52,993 nucleotides of DNA from an uncultured Muribaculaceae bacterium (GCA_947381945.1 CANCXM010000021.1:1-52993); one strand, 5' to 3'; counted from the stretch's first letter, positions 8,606 to 17,521 are shown. Translations and numbers: made by a program. The notes: generated by a model not told the origin, from the sequence alone.

Positions 8606-9463
8606 ATGATTGAACTCAATAACCTCACATACGCTTATCGCCGTGGCTTCGTTGCAATTGACGATGTCACGGCATCGGTGTCTCCGGGCATACACCTCCT
8701 GCTCGGTGAAAACGGTGCAGGAAAGACCACACTTCTGCGTCTGATGGCCGGACTGCTCTTTCCCTCGTCAGGGGAATGTCTGATTGACGGCGCTCCGGTC
8801 TCCTCACGCGAACCGTCGGTCATGAAGACGGTGTTCATGCTTCCCGACACCACTGAGCTTCCGACAAAGACAATACGCGGGTTTGCAGAAATCCACAGCC
8901 GCTTCTACCCCACCTTCTCACAGGAAAATTTTGAAGAGAACCTGCGCGAATTCAATCTCGACGGCAACGAGAACTACAATCAGCTCTCACTCGGACTGCG
9001 CCACAAGACCCTGCTTGCCTACGTCGTCGCCCTCGGCGTAGACCTCCTGCTCCTTGACGAACCGGCCAATGGACTCGACATCACTTCGAAAAAGGCACTG
9101 CGCCACATTCTCGCCCGCTGCACCGGCCCCGAACAGACGGTCATAATCTCGACCCACACAGTTTCGGACCTGCGCGAACTCTACGACGGTGTGCTCGTGC
9201 TCTCGAAAGGCAAACTCCTCCTTGCGCGACCGACATGGGAGATTTCCGAAAGAATCTCATGTGTGGCAAGCCCGATTCCACCCTTCGACCATATCTTCAT
9301 GGAGCAGGGAGCGGGACTTTTCCACAGCATCATTGAAAATGAAACCGGCGAGCCGACCGACCTCAACTATGCCCTCCTCTACTCTGCGCTAATGTCGAAG
9401 TCGCGCGACCGCCTGCTTGAAATCATCAACAGCAAACCATCCCGCAACCAAGAGCTTGAATAA
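8606..9463 (+). CDS. ABC transporter ATP-binding protein
   Basis: A 285-residue cytoplasmic ATPase that powers the membrane protein encoded next. Walker A is GENGAGKTT at residues 34-42. The ABC signature is LSLGL, a variant of LSGGQ, at about residue 133. Walker B is LLLLDEPANGLD near 148-159, followed by the switch histidine in IISTH. The stop codon overlaps the start of the permease gene (TAATG), which indicates translational coupling. Together with the permease and the GntR regulator it resembles the YtrA-controlled ABC exporters or efflux systems of Firmicutes and Bacteroidota. Substrate unknown. Confidence 0.88.
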   Translation: MIELNNLTYAYRRGFVAIDDVTASVSPGIHLLLGENGAGKTTLLRLMAGLLFPSSGECLIDGAPVSSREPSVMKTVFMLPDTTELPTKTIRGFAEIHSRFYPTFSQENFEENLREFNLDGNENYNQLSLGLRHKTLLAYVVALGVDLLLLDEPANGLDITSKKALRHILARCTGPEQTVIISTHTVSDLRELYDGVLVLSKGKLLLARPTWEISERISCVASPIPPFDHIFMEQGAGLFHSIIENETGEPTDLNYALLYSALMSKSRDRLLEIINSKPSRNQELE

Positions 9464-10251
9464 TGGATACAATAGCCACCCTTTCAAATAAATTTTCATG
9501 GCGGCGCATGATGAGCATCGGTCTGATCTTCAAAGGTCCGGCCAGACTCTACCTCATCCTTACAGCCATCATCACCTTTGCCTGCTATGCGTTCGTCCAA
9601 CTGTGCATCTACCTCGGAGGAAATGAAATTAGTGTCTACACCCTCATGAGCCTCATCGTCGGAGTGATTCTCTATCTCGGCCCGCTGACATTTGCAAAGC
9701 GTGATGCAACCATGATGACTCTTCTTCCTGCAAAAGCCGTCGAGAAATGGCTCTTCTATATGTTGTTCAGCCTCGTCGCAGTACCGGCCGTTGTGCAGGG
9801 AGTGTGGTATGGCAGCGACTATGCCTATGCCTACCTTACTTCAGGTGAGCCGTTCTACGAAATGATTCTCTCACGCTACAACATGAAGGAAGCCATGCTC
9901 GGACTGGACAACCGTTTCTTCATCGTATGCATAAGCATTGTCCAGACCTCAGCCTTGATCATATCTGTTCTCTACACAGTGTTGCGTTCGACACGCCACC
10001 GTGTCATCAAAGGCCTTCTCACACTCGCGGCCGTCCTGTTTGCGACCGGACTCATGTCTGCCCTCGCAGGCTTCGTCGTCGCCTTCAATGAACTGGCCGA
10101 CAAACCTGATGTCACCCCCGATCAGGCAGTAAACCTCCTCAATAACATGTATCCCATCTTTGGTTTTGTCTACGGACTGCTGGCCGTCTATTCCATCGTG
10201 ATGGGATGGCTCTGTTACCGCCAAATTGCAAAAGGCGAGGTCAAGGCATAA
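9463..10251 (+). CDS. ABC transporter permease subunit
   Basis: A 262-residue protein with about six membrane segments, for example LYLILTAIITFACYAFVQLC near residue 30 and VYGLLAVYSIVMGWLCYRQI at the C-terminus. It has no recognisable substrate-binding signature. The one-base overlap with the ATPase gene and the 15-base gap to the GntR gene make it the membrane half of a simple two-component ABC system. The family is a weakly conserved ABC-2-like type; the call rests on topology and context more than on motifs. Confidence 0.75.
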   Translation: MDTIATLSNKFSWRRMMSIGLIFKGPARLYLILTAIITFACYAFVQLCIYLGGNEISVYTLMSLIVGVILYLGPLTFAKRDATMMTLLPAKAVEKWLFYMLFSLVAVPAVVQGVWYGSDYAYAYLTSGEPFYEMILSRYNMKEAMLGLDNRFFIVCISIVQTSALIISVLYTVLRSTRHRVIKGLLTLAAVLFATGLMSALAGFVVAFNELADKPDVTPDQAVNLLNNMYPIFGFVYGLLAVYSIVMGWLCYRQIAKGEVKA

Positions 10252-10266
10252 AAAAACACCTTCTAA

Positions 10267-10626
10267 ATGGATTTCACTCCAAATAAACCTATATACCGTC
10301 AGATAATCGACTACAGTTTCGGGCAGATACTGACAGGGGCCTGGGCGGCCGGAGAGCGCATACCCTCCGTCCGCGAGCTATCCGTATTCCTGTCGGTCAA
10401 CAGTCACACCGTCCTCAAAGCCTACGAATATCTCCAAAACGAAGGCATCATCGTTCCAAAACGCGGAATGGGCTTCTATCTAACCACCGACGCGCTCGAC
10501 CACGTCAACCAGGCGCGCCGTCAGGAATTTTTCGATACCACCCTCCGCGACCTCTTCAACGAAATGAAACTCCTCGACATATCCATCGACGAAGTCATCC
10601 AACAGTTCAACAAGCAAAAGCAATAA
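10267..10626 (+). CDS. GntR-family transcriptional regulator, YtrA type
   Basis: A 119-residue DNA-binding protein. Residues 8-75 form the GntR winged helix-turn-helix: PIYRQIIDYSFGQILTGAW, then GERIPSVRELSVFLSVNSHT and VLKAYEYLQNEGIIVPKRGM, with a short helical C-terminus of about 40 residues. There is no large effector-binding domain, as in the YtrA subfamily, whose members usually repress a neighbouring ABC transporter operon. Here the gene is last in the operon it probably controls, so autoregulation through the promoter at 7604-7635 is likely. I did not find a convincing operator there. Confidence 0.85.
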   Translation: MDFTPNKPIYRQIIDYSFGQILTGAWAAGERIPSVRELSVFLSVNSHTVLKAYEYLQNEGIIVPKRGMGFYLTTDALDHVNQARRQEFFDTTLRDLFNEMKLLDISIDEVIQQFNKQKQ

Positions 10627-10650
10627 GCTTCAATAAAGTATAGAAAAAGA

Positions 10651-10700
10651 TCAGTTCCTGTGTTTGCACAATGAAAAGCAAACACAGGAACTGACATTTT
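10651..10700. terminator. Strong hairpin terminator between convergent genes
   Basis: Perfect 17-base arms at 10651-10667 and 10678-10694 (TCAGTTCCTGTGTTTGC and complement) with a 10-base loop and a T-rich tail on the plus side and an A-rich flank on the other. It separates the GntR gene from the convergent LRR gene. Confidence 0.75.
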
Positions 10701-10751
10701 ATCTAATCTGAGAGAAATCCGTCAAATCTGACAAGCTTCCCCGACCAGCGG

Positions 10752-13190
10752 TCAATATTGGATTTTGAAAGTCTTTCCGGGAGTCTGAATCAGATAGATT
10801 CCATGCTGGGAAAGGGTAATTACATCCACATCGCCATTGGAAGTCACCTGACCGGCCAAACGACCGTCAACACTATATGCGCGGACAGGATTTCCGGCCT
10901 CTACGCCCTCGATTCTCACCTCACCGCCATTATCGACAGTGACCTTTACCGAAGTGGCATCATAATCAATGCTTCCGATTGCCGAGTTCATATCCTCGAA
11001 GGTGACACGGAGCACTGAGTTGCGGGTAATTGCAGGAGTTGTGTAGCGATTGTCTTCTGTCAGTTCAGAAGTAACGTCTGAACCGTTGAAGGTGACAGTG
11101 TTTATTTTCCAACCTTCTTCGGGAACAATAACACATGTGAATGTCCCGCGCTTCTCGACATCGACATCGAGCGAACCACCATTTGCCATGAAAAGTGAAA
11201 GAGTGAAAGGATTTTCGGCAAACTGGGCGTCGATTGTATAATTGGCATCAAGATTGCTGATGGTATAGTTGCCATTTTCCATTTCCGCAGTCACATCCTT
11301 CCCATTGACAAGAAGCGCACGCAGATGGTAACCATCCTTGGCAGTTGTTGAAATGACAATATCCGAACCCATCTCGAATTCCTTGACTCCACCCTTGGCA
11401 ACCTCGCCGTTGACAAGAATCTGCCCACCGGTAAGAGAATACGGGAATGAAAGCTGATAGTTTAAAGCCTCGGCATACTCTTCCTCGACAATGTTTTTGA
11501 ACGAATTCCAGTATTGAGATTCCTGATAAGATTCAACACTCCCCTTCGGGACGTAGAGCGTACAATTATTATCCGAACCTATCACCGGGCGGTCTACCAA
11601 CCATCCCTGAGGTATAGGAGTCTGTGGAAGAACGGCCCGACGGAGATGGATTTCCTCGATAGCCTGACATCCGTCAAAGGCATGTTGTTCGATTAATGAC
11701 ACATTCTGATGAATTGTAAGATTGCGCAAAGATTTGCACTCTTCAATCACACGACCACGAATTGTAGTAAGACTTTTGGGCAATTCTATCTCAGTCAGAG
11801 ATAGGCACCTCATAAAAGCATACCGCTTTATTTCAGTAATTCCTTCCGGGATTACGATTTTCTGCAATCCGCTACAATCGGAGAATGCTGATTCCGGAAT
11901 TATCCCTATATTAGCAGGGATATTGACATCCGTCAAACTTGAACAATACTGGAATGCACTGTTACCCAAAATTTCCAGATTCTCCGGCAGTGTAACCTTC
12001 CGCAAATTTGAGCAATTTGAAAAAGCATTGTTTCTTATTTCTTTTATTGTTGAAGGAATGACCAATTCCGTCAGGTTCTCACAATTTTCAAACATCTGCG
12101 AGCCTATATAAGTCAGATTTTTGGGGAACGTAAAATCAACTATACCGCAATATCCCAAGGCTGAATTTTCTAATTCCGTAACACTCTCAGGGAATTTAAC
12201 ATGAGATAATAACGAAGCATTAATAAAAACTTGTATTCCTATTTTCTTGATTCCCTCCGGTATGATTACAGAAGTCAATTTAGGGCACCACCCACATACA
12301 AAATTGGGTAATTCAGTCATTCCTTTAGAAAAAACAATGGATTCAAGATCTTTAGAATAAATGAAACAACTATTTCCCAATTCCTTAATATTATCTGGTA
12401 ATACAAGTTCCTTGAGTTTATTCTCCTTAAAACATGAAGGACCGATATAAGTTAGCGTTGATGGAAATTTTATCTCCTTCAAAGGACATGATGCAAAGAC
12501 AGAGCCGTCATAGGGTCTGACTCCAAGGCTCTCTACACCTTCTTCTATCGTCAAACTTTGCAACTTGGTACATTCTGAAAAAGCCGATGCATTTACAATT
12601 TTAAGATTTCCGGGAATTGTCAGATTAGATATATCCTGACAACGCTCAAAAGAACTTTTTCCAATTGTAATCAATGTCTTTGGCAAGTATAGTGAATCCA
12701 TATCAGCTCCATAAAATGCCCTTTCTTCAACCACTTCAAGACCTTCAGGAAGAATACCGTTTATCACATTTGTTCCGTAGAAAGCGTTCCTCCGGATATA
12801 CTTCAGATTCTTTGGATAATTGATATTCACGAGACGACTCTCGCTAAAAGCATAATTTTGAAACTCAGTGATTGTATTTGGCAATATCACCTCTTTCACA
12901 TCGTTTTTTTCAAATGCCCTCTGTCCGATAGCAGTCACGGTGTACTCCTTTCCGTCATTACTTACAATCTGGGGGATTTCCACTGAAGTGGCAGTATACT
13001 TGTCCGAGCCATAAGTGACGGTTACGGTCTTTCCATCAGGGTTAATATTATAGTAGATTTCGACTTCAAACTTATTTTTCGCAGAGAAGTCATAGCCAAA
13101 AGCCGTCAATCCATTGGCCACTGCAAATATGCCGCTCAATCCCAAAGCCATCGCGCGCAGATTTGCTGATAAAAGTTGGTTTAGTTTCAT
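10752..13190 (-). CDS. BspA-like leucine-rich-repeat surface protein
   Basis: An 812-residue secreted protein. After an N-terminal signal region (LRAMALGLSGIFAVANGLTA), residues about 60-560 hold many copies of the LRR_5 (BspA/TpLRR) repeat, with the pattern C-xx-L-xx-I-x-(I/L)-P-xx-(I/L)-xx-I-xxx-AF, for instance LTDVNIPANIGIIPESAFSD. Two InlB-B/Listeria-Bacteroides-like beta domains follow at about 575-735 (KDGYHLRALLVNGKDVT and PEEGWKINTVTFNGSDVT). The last 70 residues resemble a type IX secretion C-terminal domain, ending GIYLIQTPGKTFKIQY. BspA-like proteins bind host proteins or other bacteria. The LRR part is noticeably more AT-rich than the flanks. It lies downstream of the structured RNA at 13332-13543, which may be its leader. 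Confidence 0.85.
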   Translation of the reverse strand: MKLNQLLSANLRAMALGLSGIFAVANGLTAFGYDFSAKNKFEVEIYYNINPDGKTVTVTYGSDKYTATSVEIPQIVSNDGKEYTVTAIGQRAFEKNDVKEVILPNTITEFQNYAFSESRLVNINYPKNLKYIRRNAFYGTNVINGILPEGLEVVEERAFYGADMDSLYLPKTLITIGKSSFERCQDISNLTIPGNLKIVNASAFSECTKLQSLTIEEGVESLGVRPYDGSVFASCPLKEIKFPSTLTYIGPSCFKENKLKELVLPDNIKELGNSCFIYSKDLESIVFSKGMTELPNFVCGWCPKLTSVIIPEGIKKIGIQVFINASLLSHVKFPESVTELENSALGYCGIVDFTFPKNLTYIGSQMFENCENLTELVIPSTIKEIRNNAFSNCSNLRKVTLPENLEILGNSAFQYCSSLTDVNIPANIGIIPESAFSDCSGLQKIVIPEGITEIKRYAFMRCLSLTEIELPKSLTTIRGRVIEECKSLRNLTIHQNVSLIEQHAFDGCQAIEEIHLRRAVLPQTPIPQGWLVDRPVIGSDNNCTLYVPKGSVESYQESQYWNSFKNIVEEEYAEALNYQLSFPYSLTGGQILVNGEVAKGGVKEFEMGSDIVISTTAKDGYHLRALLVNGKDVTAEMENGNYTISNLDANYTIDAQFAENPFTLSLFMANGGSLDVDVEKRGTFTCVIVPEEGWKINTVTFNGSDVTSELTEDNRYTTPAITRNSVLRVTFEDMNSAIGSIDYDATSVKVTVDNGGEVRIEGVEAGNPVRAYSVDGRLAGQVTSNGDVDVITLSQHGIYLIQTPGKTFKIQY

Positions 13191-13331
13191 AATGAATGAA
13201 TTGTTAAAAAAGTTATTGGTTATTTTGTGAGGTTAAATAATTATATGCAACGTGACGTGTATGAACAATAGCCTTGCAAGCAACAAAACTTTCAATTCCT
13301 ATCGCAACTGTAGACAGATATATAACACACA

Positions 13332-13543
13332 GCGTGGGGAACTGAAATGCCACGCCCGAATGTGAAGGTGCTAGGAAAAACCTTTGGAAACAGATGTGGG
13401 TATAACAGCCCCACGCTTATGCGTGGAGACCATTACGCCGACTCTTGTTTCCGTGATTGAAGTTTCCTAGGCTTTTCACATACAAGGAGAAGACATAACG
13501 CCTCTGATATGATTTATTTGTAATATTCAACAAACTCTATTGC
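13332..13543 (-). ncRNA. Structured RNA: 6S-like RNA or switching leader of the LRR gene
   Basis: Read on the minus strand, the core at 13479-13362 folds into one long irregular hairpin. The closing stem is formed by 13464-13479 with 13362-13377 (both contain CTAGGA-type arms). An asymmetric internal bubble comes next (about 8 and 11 bases). An inner stem GGAAACA/TGTTTCC joins 13446-13452 to 13386-13392. An apical hairpin CTCCACGC-ATAA-GCGTGGGG covers 13428-13409. Closing stem, central bubble and apical stem are the architecture of 6S RNA, including the 6S-Flavo type of Bacteroidota. A second hairpin follows (13357-13350 with 13339-13332). Because its right arm CCCCACGC pairs perfectly with the apical GCGTGGGG, alternative folds are possible. 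It has an ideal promoter. The RNA class is inferred, not searched. Confidence 0.55.
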
Positions 13544-13548
13544 CGACA

Positions 13549-13579
13549 CAAATGTAGCTATTCCACCCGTAAATCCCAA
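13549..13579 (-). promoter_or_regulatory. Promoter of the structured RNA
   Basis: On the minus strand: TTG at 13579-13577, a 20-base spacer, TACATTTG at 13556-13549. Both elements and the spacing fit. The start site would be near 13543, about 65 bases before the core hairpin and about 350 bases before the LRR start codon. Confidence 0.7.
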
Positions 13580-13670
13580 AATATCCACTCATTAATTTCC
13601 TCTTTTAACCAACTTAACTTAAAAATCCCACTCAATGAAAAGCAGTCATTCATCTCCTGTGAGTTATTAT

Positions 13671-13730
13671 AGATACAGTCCCCATGCCTGCTGTCAATAA
13701 AGCAGACATGGGGAACTGTGTCTCTTTTTT
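13671..13730. terminator. Long hairpin downstream of the DUF3843-like gene
   Basis: Arms 13671-13692 and 13701-13723 pair over about 22 positions with a few mismatches; the core is CCCCATG/CATGGGG. The T-run follows on the plus strand, opposite to the minus-strand gene it follows, so direction is uncertain. Confidence 0.5.
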
Positions 13731-13763
13731 CACGCGCTCAGCGTGCGCATCCAATGGCCGTTA

Positions 13764-15305
13764 TCAATCCATTTTCGGGAATTTGAACTGAGCTATTTCT
13801 GTGTGGTACATTGTGGCGAGGAAGAGGGAGTTTTGGGCAAACCATCTGCGGGCCTCGTCGTCAGGGAAACTCGGGCCGACAAGACGGGCATCGGGGAGGA
13901 GATTGTTATCAACCAGATATTCGCACAACTCCATTGATGCATCATCCCGCAATAACAACGCTGCACCATCTTCTGTCGACTCCTCCGGACTGTAGTACAG
14001 ATTTTCAGGTATATCGACAAGACCGGCACAATCCGGCAGGATGGTCATCGCTCCATCACTGTTGATGAAATAAAGGAAGTTCTTATCATCCTTCACTAAG
14101 TTTTCAGATGCCTGTTTTGCCTTGTCAAGATTAAAGCGTCTGCTAATCTCATTCCAGTCGGCAGCCACACCAATTGGACTGCCACCATTCCTATCAATCT
14201 GGAAATTGCGTGACCGTGCCTCATTCTCTTTCTTTTCCTTGTATTCCTTGACAGAATCATCAATGCTGTGCGGTGACGATGAGAAGGTTGCCAAGCCGTT
14301 GACGTGCCATATACCATCATACCTGAACAATGATGCAACCATGACATGCCCGGCCTTCACTTGCTCAGCCATTCCGTCAGGCAAAGTGTCAAAAGAGACA
14401 TGGATAGTTGTATCTACAACAGTCCGAACATCAAAACCGTCCGCACTGACCGACTTTATCTCGTAAGGCAACAGCGTAAGGCTCTCGATGCCACTCACTT
14501 TCGGAGCCAAAGCCTTGATTTCAGGATTCTCAGAGAGTTCCATCATCTTTCCAAGCCATTGACAAGGACAAAGTGCAAGCGGCCCGACTGTCACATTCAT
14601 ATATGCATAAGTCTCAATGGCATAGAAGCACGCACGCTCTGGAATATCATCGCCGAAACAAGTATTAATCACCTCATGGATGGCCTCAAAAGCATTTTCG
14701 AAATCAACAGCCGCTGTCAGATAGGCTCGCGCTGAAATCCAGCCGCAAACTCCTCTGAGGTAAAGCATGTCAGCGTAGTTGGATGGCGTGTAGAGCGCAT
14801 CGACAAGTTCCTGTGATTCAGGGGCAGTCTCAAATTCTTCAACAAGAATATCAAACATATCAGCGGCCAGTCGCTCCGTGACATTGTTGAGGGGATTGAG
14901 AATCATTGTATCCATCGACCGGTTGATAGCATTCCAGACAATAAAACGGACATCAGGCATATTCGGCTCGTCGGCAAACATCTCTTCACCCTCTATATCA
15001 TAGAACGGATATTCGCGATGGAATTTCTCACGATAGAGTCCGATAAAGGCATTCCACAGATTGATACCGCTGACTTTGTCCTCAAGATATGCAGCCAGTT
15101 CAATAGCCAACGCCTTTATATCCTCATCAGTCATACCGTCAATCCCACAGATGATCGGACCTATCTTATTTGCAATGCGCGTTGCAAGCCGGGAGTAATA
15201 TATGTCCGATTCACATACGACACCGGCAGGATGCGATTCCTGCCACTCGCGCGTCGACACAAGATATTTTCGTGTATCACGTTTATTCTTTGATGCTTTC
15301 GCCAT
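13764..15305 (-). CDS. DUF3843-like protein of unknown function
   Basis: A 513-residue, acidic, probably cytoplasmic protein without signal peptide or membrane segment. It starts MAKASKNKRDTRKYLVSTRE, a Lys-rich opening. The N-terminal half recalls the Bacteroidota family DUF3843: a Tyr-Tyr-rich segment (SDIYYSRLATRIANKI), then an Ala-Tyr-Leu-Glu-Asp segment (IELAAYLEDKVSGINLWNAF), then YPFYDIEGEEMFADEPNMPD and VRFIVWNAINR. The C-terminal 200 residues (PEESTEDGAALLLRDDASME, RRWFAQNSLFLATMY) have no motif I know. It lies between two long hairpins, with no obvious operon partner. The family call is from memory of the pattern and may be wrong; that the gene is real is clear from its length and codon use. 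Confidence 0.6.
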   Translation of the reverse strand: MAKASKNKRDTRKYLVSTREWQESHPAGVVCESDIYYSRLATRIANKIGPIICGIDGMTDEDIKALAIELAAYLEDKVSGINLWNAFIGLYREKFHREYPFYDIEGEEMFADEPNMPDVRFIVWNAINRSMDTMILNPLNNVTERLAADMFDILVEEFETAPESQELVDALYTPSNYADMLYLRGVCGWISARAYLTAAVDFENAFEAIHEVINTCFGDDIPERACFYAIETYAYMNVTVGPLALCPCQWLGKMMELSENPEIKALAPKVSGIESLTLLPYEIKSVSADGFDVRTVVDTTIHVSFDTLPDGMAEQVKAGHVMVASLFRYDGIWHVNGLATFSSSPHSIDDSVKEYKEKKENEARSRNFQIDRNGGSPIGVAADWNEISRRFNLDKAKQASENLVKDDKNFLYFINSDGAMTILPDCAGLVDIPENLYYSPEESTEDGAALLLRDDASMELCEYLVDNNLLPDARLVGPSFPDDEARRWFAQNSLFLATMYHTEIAQFKFPKMD

Positions 15306-15325
15306 ATTATAATATATATGAATGG

Positions 15326-15386
15326 CAAACGGACAGAAGTGACAATTGTTGTGCGGAATTGTCGCTCCTGTCCGTTTGTTTTTTAT
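15326..15386. terminator. Long hairpin between the DUF3843-like gene and the dehydrogenase gene
   Basis: Arms of 22 bases (15326-15347 and 15357-15378) pair with two mismatches around a 9-base loop; a T-run follows on the plus side. It lies between two minus-strand genes and probably ends the sugar-oxidation operon. Confidence 0.55.
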
Positions 15387-15402
15387 GAGTATTTCTTCAG
15401 TT

Positions 15403-16425
15403 TCAGAACTTCACGAGGATGCGGAAGACCTTACCGGGGGCTGCGTCCCATTTGGCGAGTGCTTCACCGGCCTCATCGGGGGTGACAGTTGCTGAGATGA
15501 GCTTCTCGGCATTGTCGCGGCCTCCGGCGAGGAAGTAGCGGATGACGGCGGCGAAGTCGTTGGGCATGGCGTTGCGCGAACCGCGGATGTCGAGTTCCTT
15601 CTGCACGAAAAGCTTGGTGTGGAACGACACATCGTCCTTTGCATAACCGATGCAGACAACGCGTCCGCAGAAAGCCACATTCTCGACTGCTGCAACGTAG
15701 GTGAAGGGCGAACCGACAGCCTCGATGACTACGTCGGGACCGTTGCCGTCGGTCAGACGGTTGAGCTCATCTGCGAGGTTGCATGTAGCTGAATTGATTG
15801 AATATGTGGCACCAAGTTCGCGGGCAAGGGCGAGCTTCTCATCGTCGAGGTCAATGGCGATGACGGTCGCTCCGCGGAGTGCGGCGCGGACAATGGCACC
15901 GAGACCGATCATACCGCAACCGATGACGGCTACAGTGTCGATGTCGGTCACCTGACCGCGGTCAACGGCATGGAAACCGACGCTCATAGGCTCGACGAGC
16001 GCACATTCGCGAGGTGTCAGTCCCTGTGCGGGGATAATCTTCGACCAGGGGACAGCGATATAGTCCGACATGGCACCGTGGCGCTGCACACCGAGGGTCT
16101 CGTTGTGGCGGCAGGCATTCGGACGGCCACGACGGCACGAAGAACACTTGCCACATGCGGTGTAGGGGTTGACCGTGACACTCATGCCCTTTTCAAAAAG
16201 TCCTGCGGGAACGGCTGAACCGACTTCCTCCACAGTGCCACCGATTTCATGACCGGGAATCACCTGGTCAATGGCCATAGGATTCTTTCCGCGATAGGTA
16301 TTGAGGTCGGAACCACAGAAACCAACATAGTGGATTTTCACCAACACATCCTCCGGTCCTACGACCGGCATTGCCTGCTCCTCGACTACAACACGACCGG
16401 GAGCCACAATTTTTACTGACTGCAT
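15403..16425 (-). CDS. Zinc-dependent alcohol/sugar dehydrogenase
   Basis: A 340-residue NAD(P)-dependent medium-chain dehydrogenase. The catalytic zinc site is visible as Cys37 (FCGSD), His59-Glu60 (PGHE), and the structural zinc site as Cys91, Cys94, Cys97 and Cys105. The Rossmann motif is GCGMIGLGA near residue 170, with the acidic residue that favours NAD following it (AIDLDDEK). The sorbitol/L-idonate/threonine dehydrogenase branch fits best. As third gene after an aldo/keto reductase and a lactonase, it may oxidise an intermediate of an oxidative L-fucose or L-galactose route. The exact substrate is inferred from context only. Confidence 0.85.
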   Translation of the reverse strand: MQSVKIVAPGRVVVEEQAMPVVGPEDVLVKIHYVGFCGSDLNTYRGKNPMAIDQVIPGHEIGGTVEEVGSAVPAGLFEKGMSVTVNPYTACGKCSSCRRGRPNACRHNETLGVQRHGAMSDYIAVPWSKIIPAQGLTPRECALVEPMSVGFHAVDRGQVTDIDTVAVIGCGMIGLGAIVRAALRGATVIAIDLDDEKLALARELGATYSINSATCNLADELNRLTDGNGPDVVIEAVGSPFTYVAAVENVAFCGRVVCIGYAKDDVSFHTKLFVQKELDIRGSRNAMPNDFAAVIRYFLAGGRDNAEKLISATVTPDEAGEALAKWDAAPGKVFRILVKF

Positions 16426-16519
16426 TTTCGTTTATATCTTTTTAGTATTTCTATATTCAATGATTTTACCGAATCAACCGGATAAAAGACAAGAATAAAC
16501 ATTCCCTCCGATTTTGTCG

Positions 16520-16575
16520 GAAAAACTTATGTTTCTTCTGCCCTTATGTTCTTTTGTATCCTTAAATTTCAGTCA
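16520..16575 (-). repeat. Single arm of the ACATAAG palindromic repeat family
   Basis: On the minus strand this 56-base segment just after the lactonase stop codon reads like the left arm of the palindromes at 25312, 28029 and 41281 (core CATAAGGGCAGAAGAAACAT, then AAGTTTTT), but no complementary right arm follows. Its outer part is nearly identical to that of the single arm at 32567-32620. Confidence 0.6.
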
Positions 16576-16585
16576 TCCACACGCA

Positions 16586-17512
16586 CTACTCCGACATATT
16601 CTTTACGTAGGGAAGCTGCGGGAGATTCTTGAAACCGTAGAATTTCACGGCATTGTCGCCGAGGAAGAGATGTTTCTCCTCTTCGGTCAGTTCCTTTGAC
16701 TTGGTGATGAAATCGTATGACATACGGTAGGTAATCGCCGTGATGGTGCGCGGATAGTCCGAGCCCCACATCAGTTTGTCCATTCCGACTTCATCGGCAG
16801 CCTCCTTGATGGCGCGGACAGCCGACGGGAATGGATAGAACTCCGAGTTGAAGAGCCATGTGATGCCACCGGCCTCGACCATTACGTTCGGAGCCTTGGC
16901 GAGCTTTATCTGCTCCATCCAGCCCTCGGTAGTTACCATGCCGAAGTGTCCGATGGCCACTTTCAGTCCGGGACATTCTTCAATCACCTCCTTCATCTCC
17001 CCTACCTGAGTGTCGCCGTCGGCAAGAGTGATGGAGAGGATGACACCGCGGCGTTCCATCTCCTTGAAGAGCTTCATCATCTCGTCGGAGTTGAGCCACA
17101 CGCGTTTTCCGTCCTCAAGGGGGAGACGGTGAGCCGGGATGGCAAGGCCACGGAAACCAGCATCCATCAGCTCGATGGCACGGGGGAGGAAACCGGGTTC
17201 GCGGAACTCACACATACCGTTGACAAAGAAGCGGTCGGGATGCCTGCGGGCCACTTCGGCAAGATATTCGTTCTGCTCACCGTCAATGAACTCCTGCACG
17301 ACGACCGCCCCGGCCACCTGCGCATAGTCCATGTTGGAAAGGAAGACCTCGACCGTATTGCGTCCGTCAATCATGAACGGCGGAAGCATCTGGCGCTCCT
17401 CACCCATGAAATCGGCACGCCCGTTGGGGAGCGGACGGATTGGCCGACCATTCACCACCGTGTCCTGACGCAACCACAAATGTGAATGCGCGTCTATAAT
17501 GAAATGTTCCAT
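16586..17512 (-). CDS. Amidohydrolase-family lactonase, L-fuconolactonase-like
   Basis: A 308-residue metal-dependent hydrolase of the amidohydrolase 2 (COG3618) group, with a TIM-barrel. Residues 7-11 are DAHSH, the first metal-binding motif; later come VAIGHFGM near residue 195 and MWGSDYP near 264, the usual His and Asp that complete the site. Members include L-fuconolactonase, L-rhamnonolactonase and related decarboxylases. ATG 17512 gives MEHFIIDAHSHLW, the standard beginning; a TTG two codons earlier is not needed. The gene lies 97 bases after the aldo/keto reductase stop and before the zinc dehydrogenase. Hydrolysis of the aldonolactone made by the reductase is the natural reading, at inference level. 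Confidence 0.75.
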   Translation of the reverse strand: MEHFIIDAHSHLWLRQDTVVNGRPIRPLPNGRADFMGEERQMLPPFMIDGRNTVEVFLSNMDYAQVAGAVVVQEFIDGEQNEYLAEVARRHPDRFFVNGMCEFREPGFLPRAIELMDAGFRGLAIPAHRLPLEDGKRVWLNSDEMMKLFKEMERRGVILSITLADGDTQVGEMKEVIEECPGLKVAIGHFGMVTTEGWMEQIKLAKAPNVMVEAGGITWLFNSEFYPFPSAVRAIKEAADEVGMDKLMWGSDYPRTITAITYRMSYDFITKSKELTEEEKHLFLGDNAVKFYGFKNLPQLPYVKNMSE

Positions 17513-17521
17513 TTTCAAAAC

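Noticed and set aside
13332..13543. tmRNA, RNase P RNA or SRP RNA as identity of the structured locus
   Set aside because: There is no tag-peptide frame, no GAGGAAAGTCC-type RNase P core and no GGAA-capped SRP hairpin.
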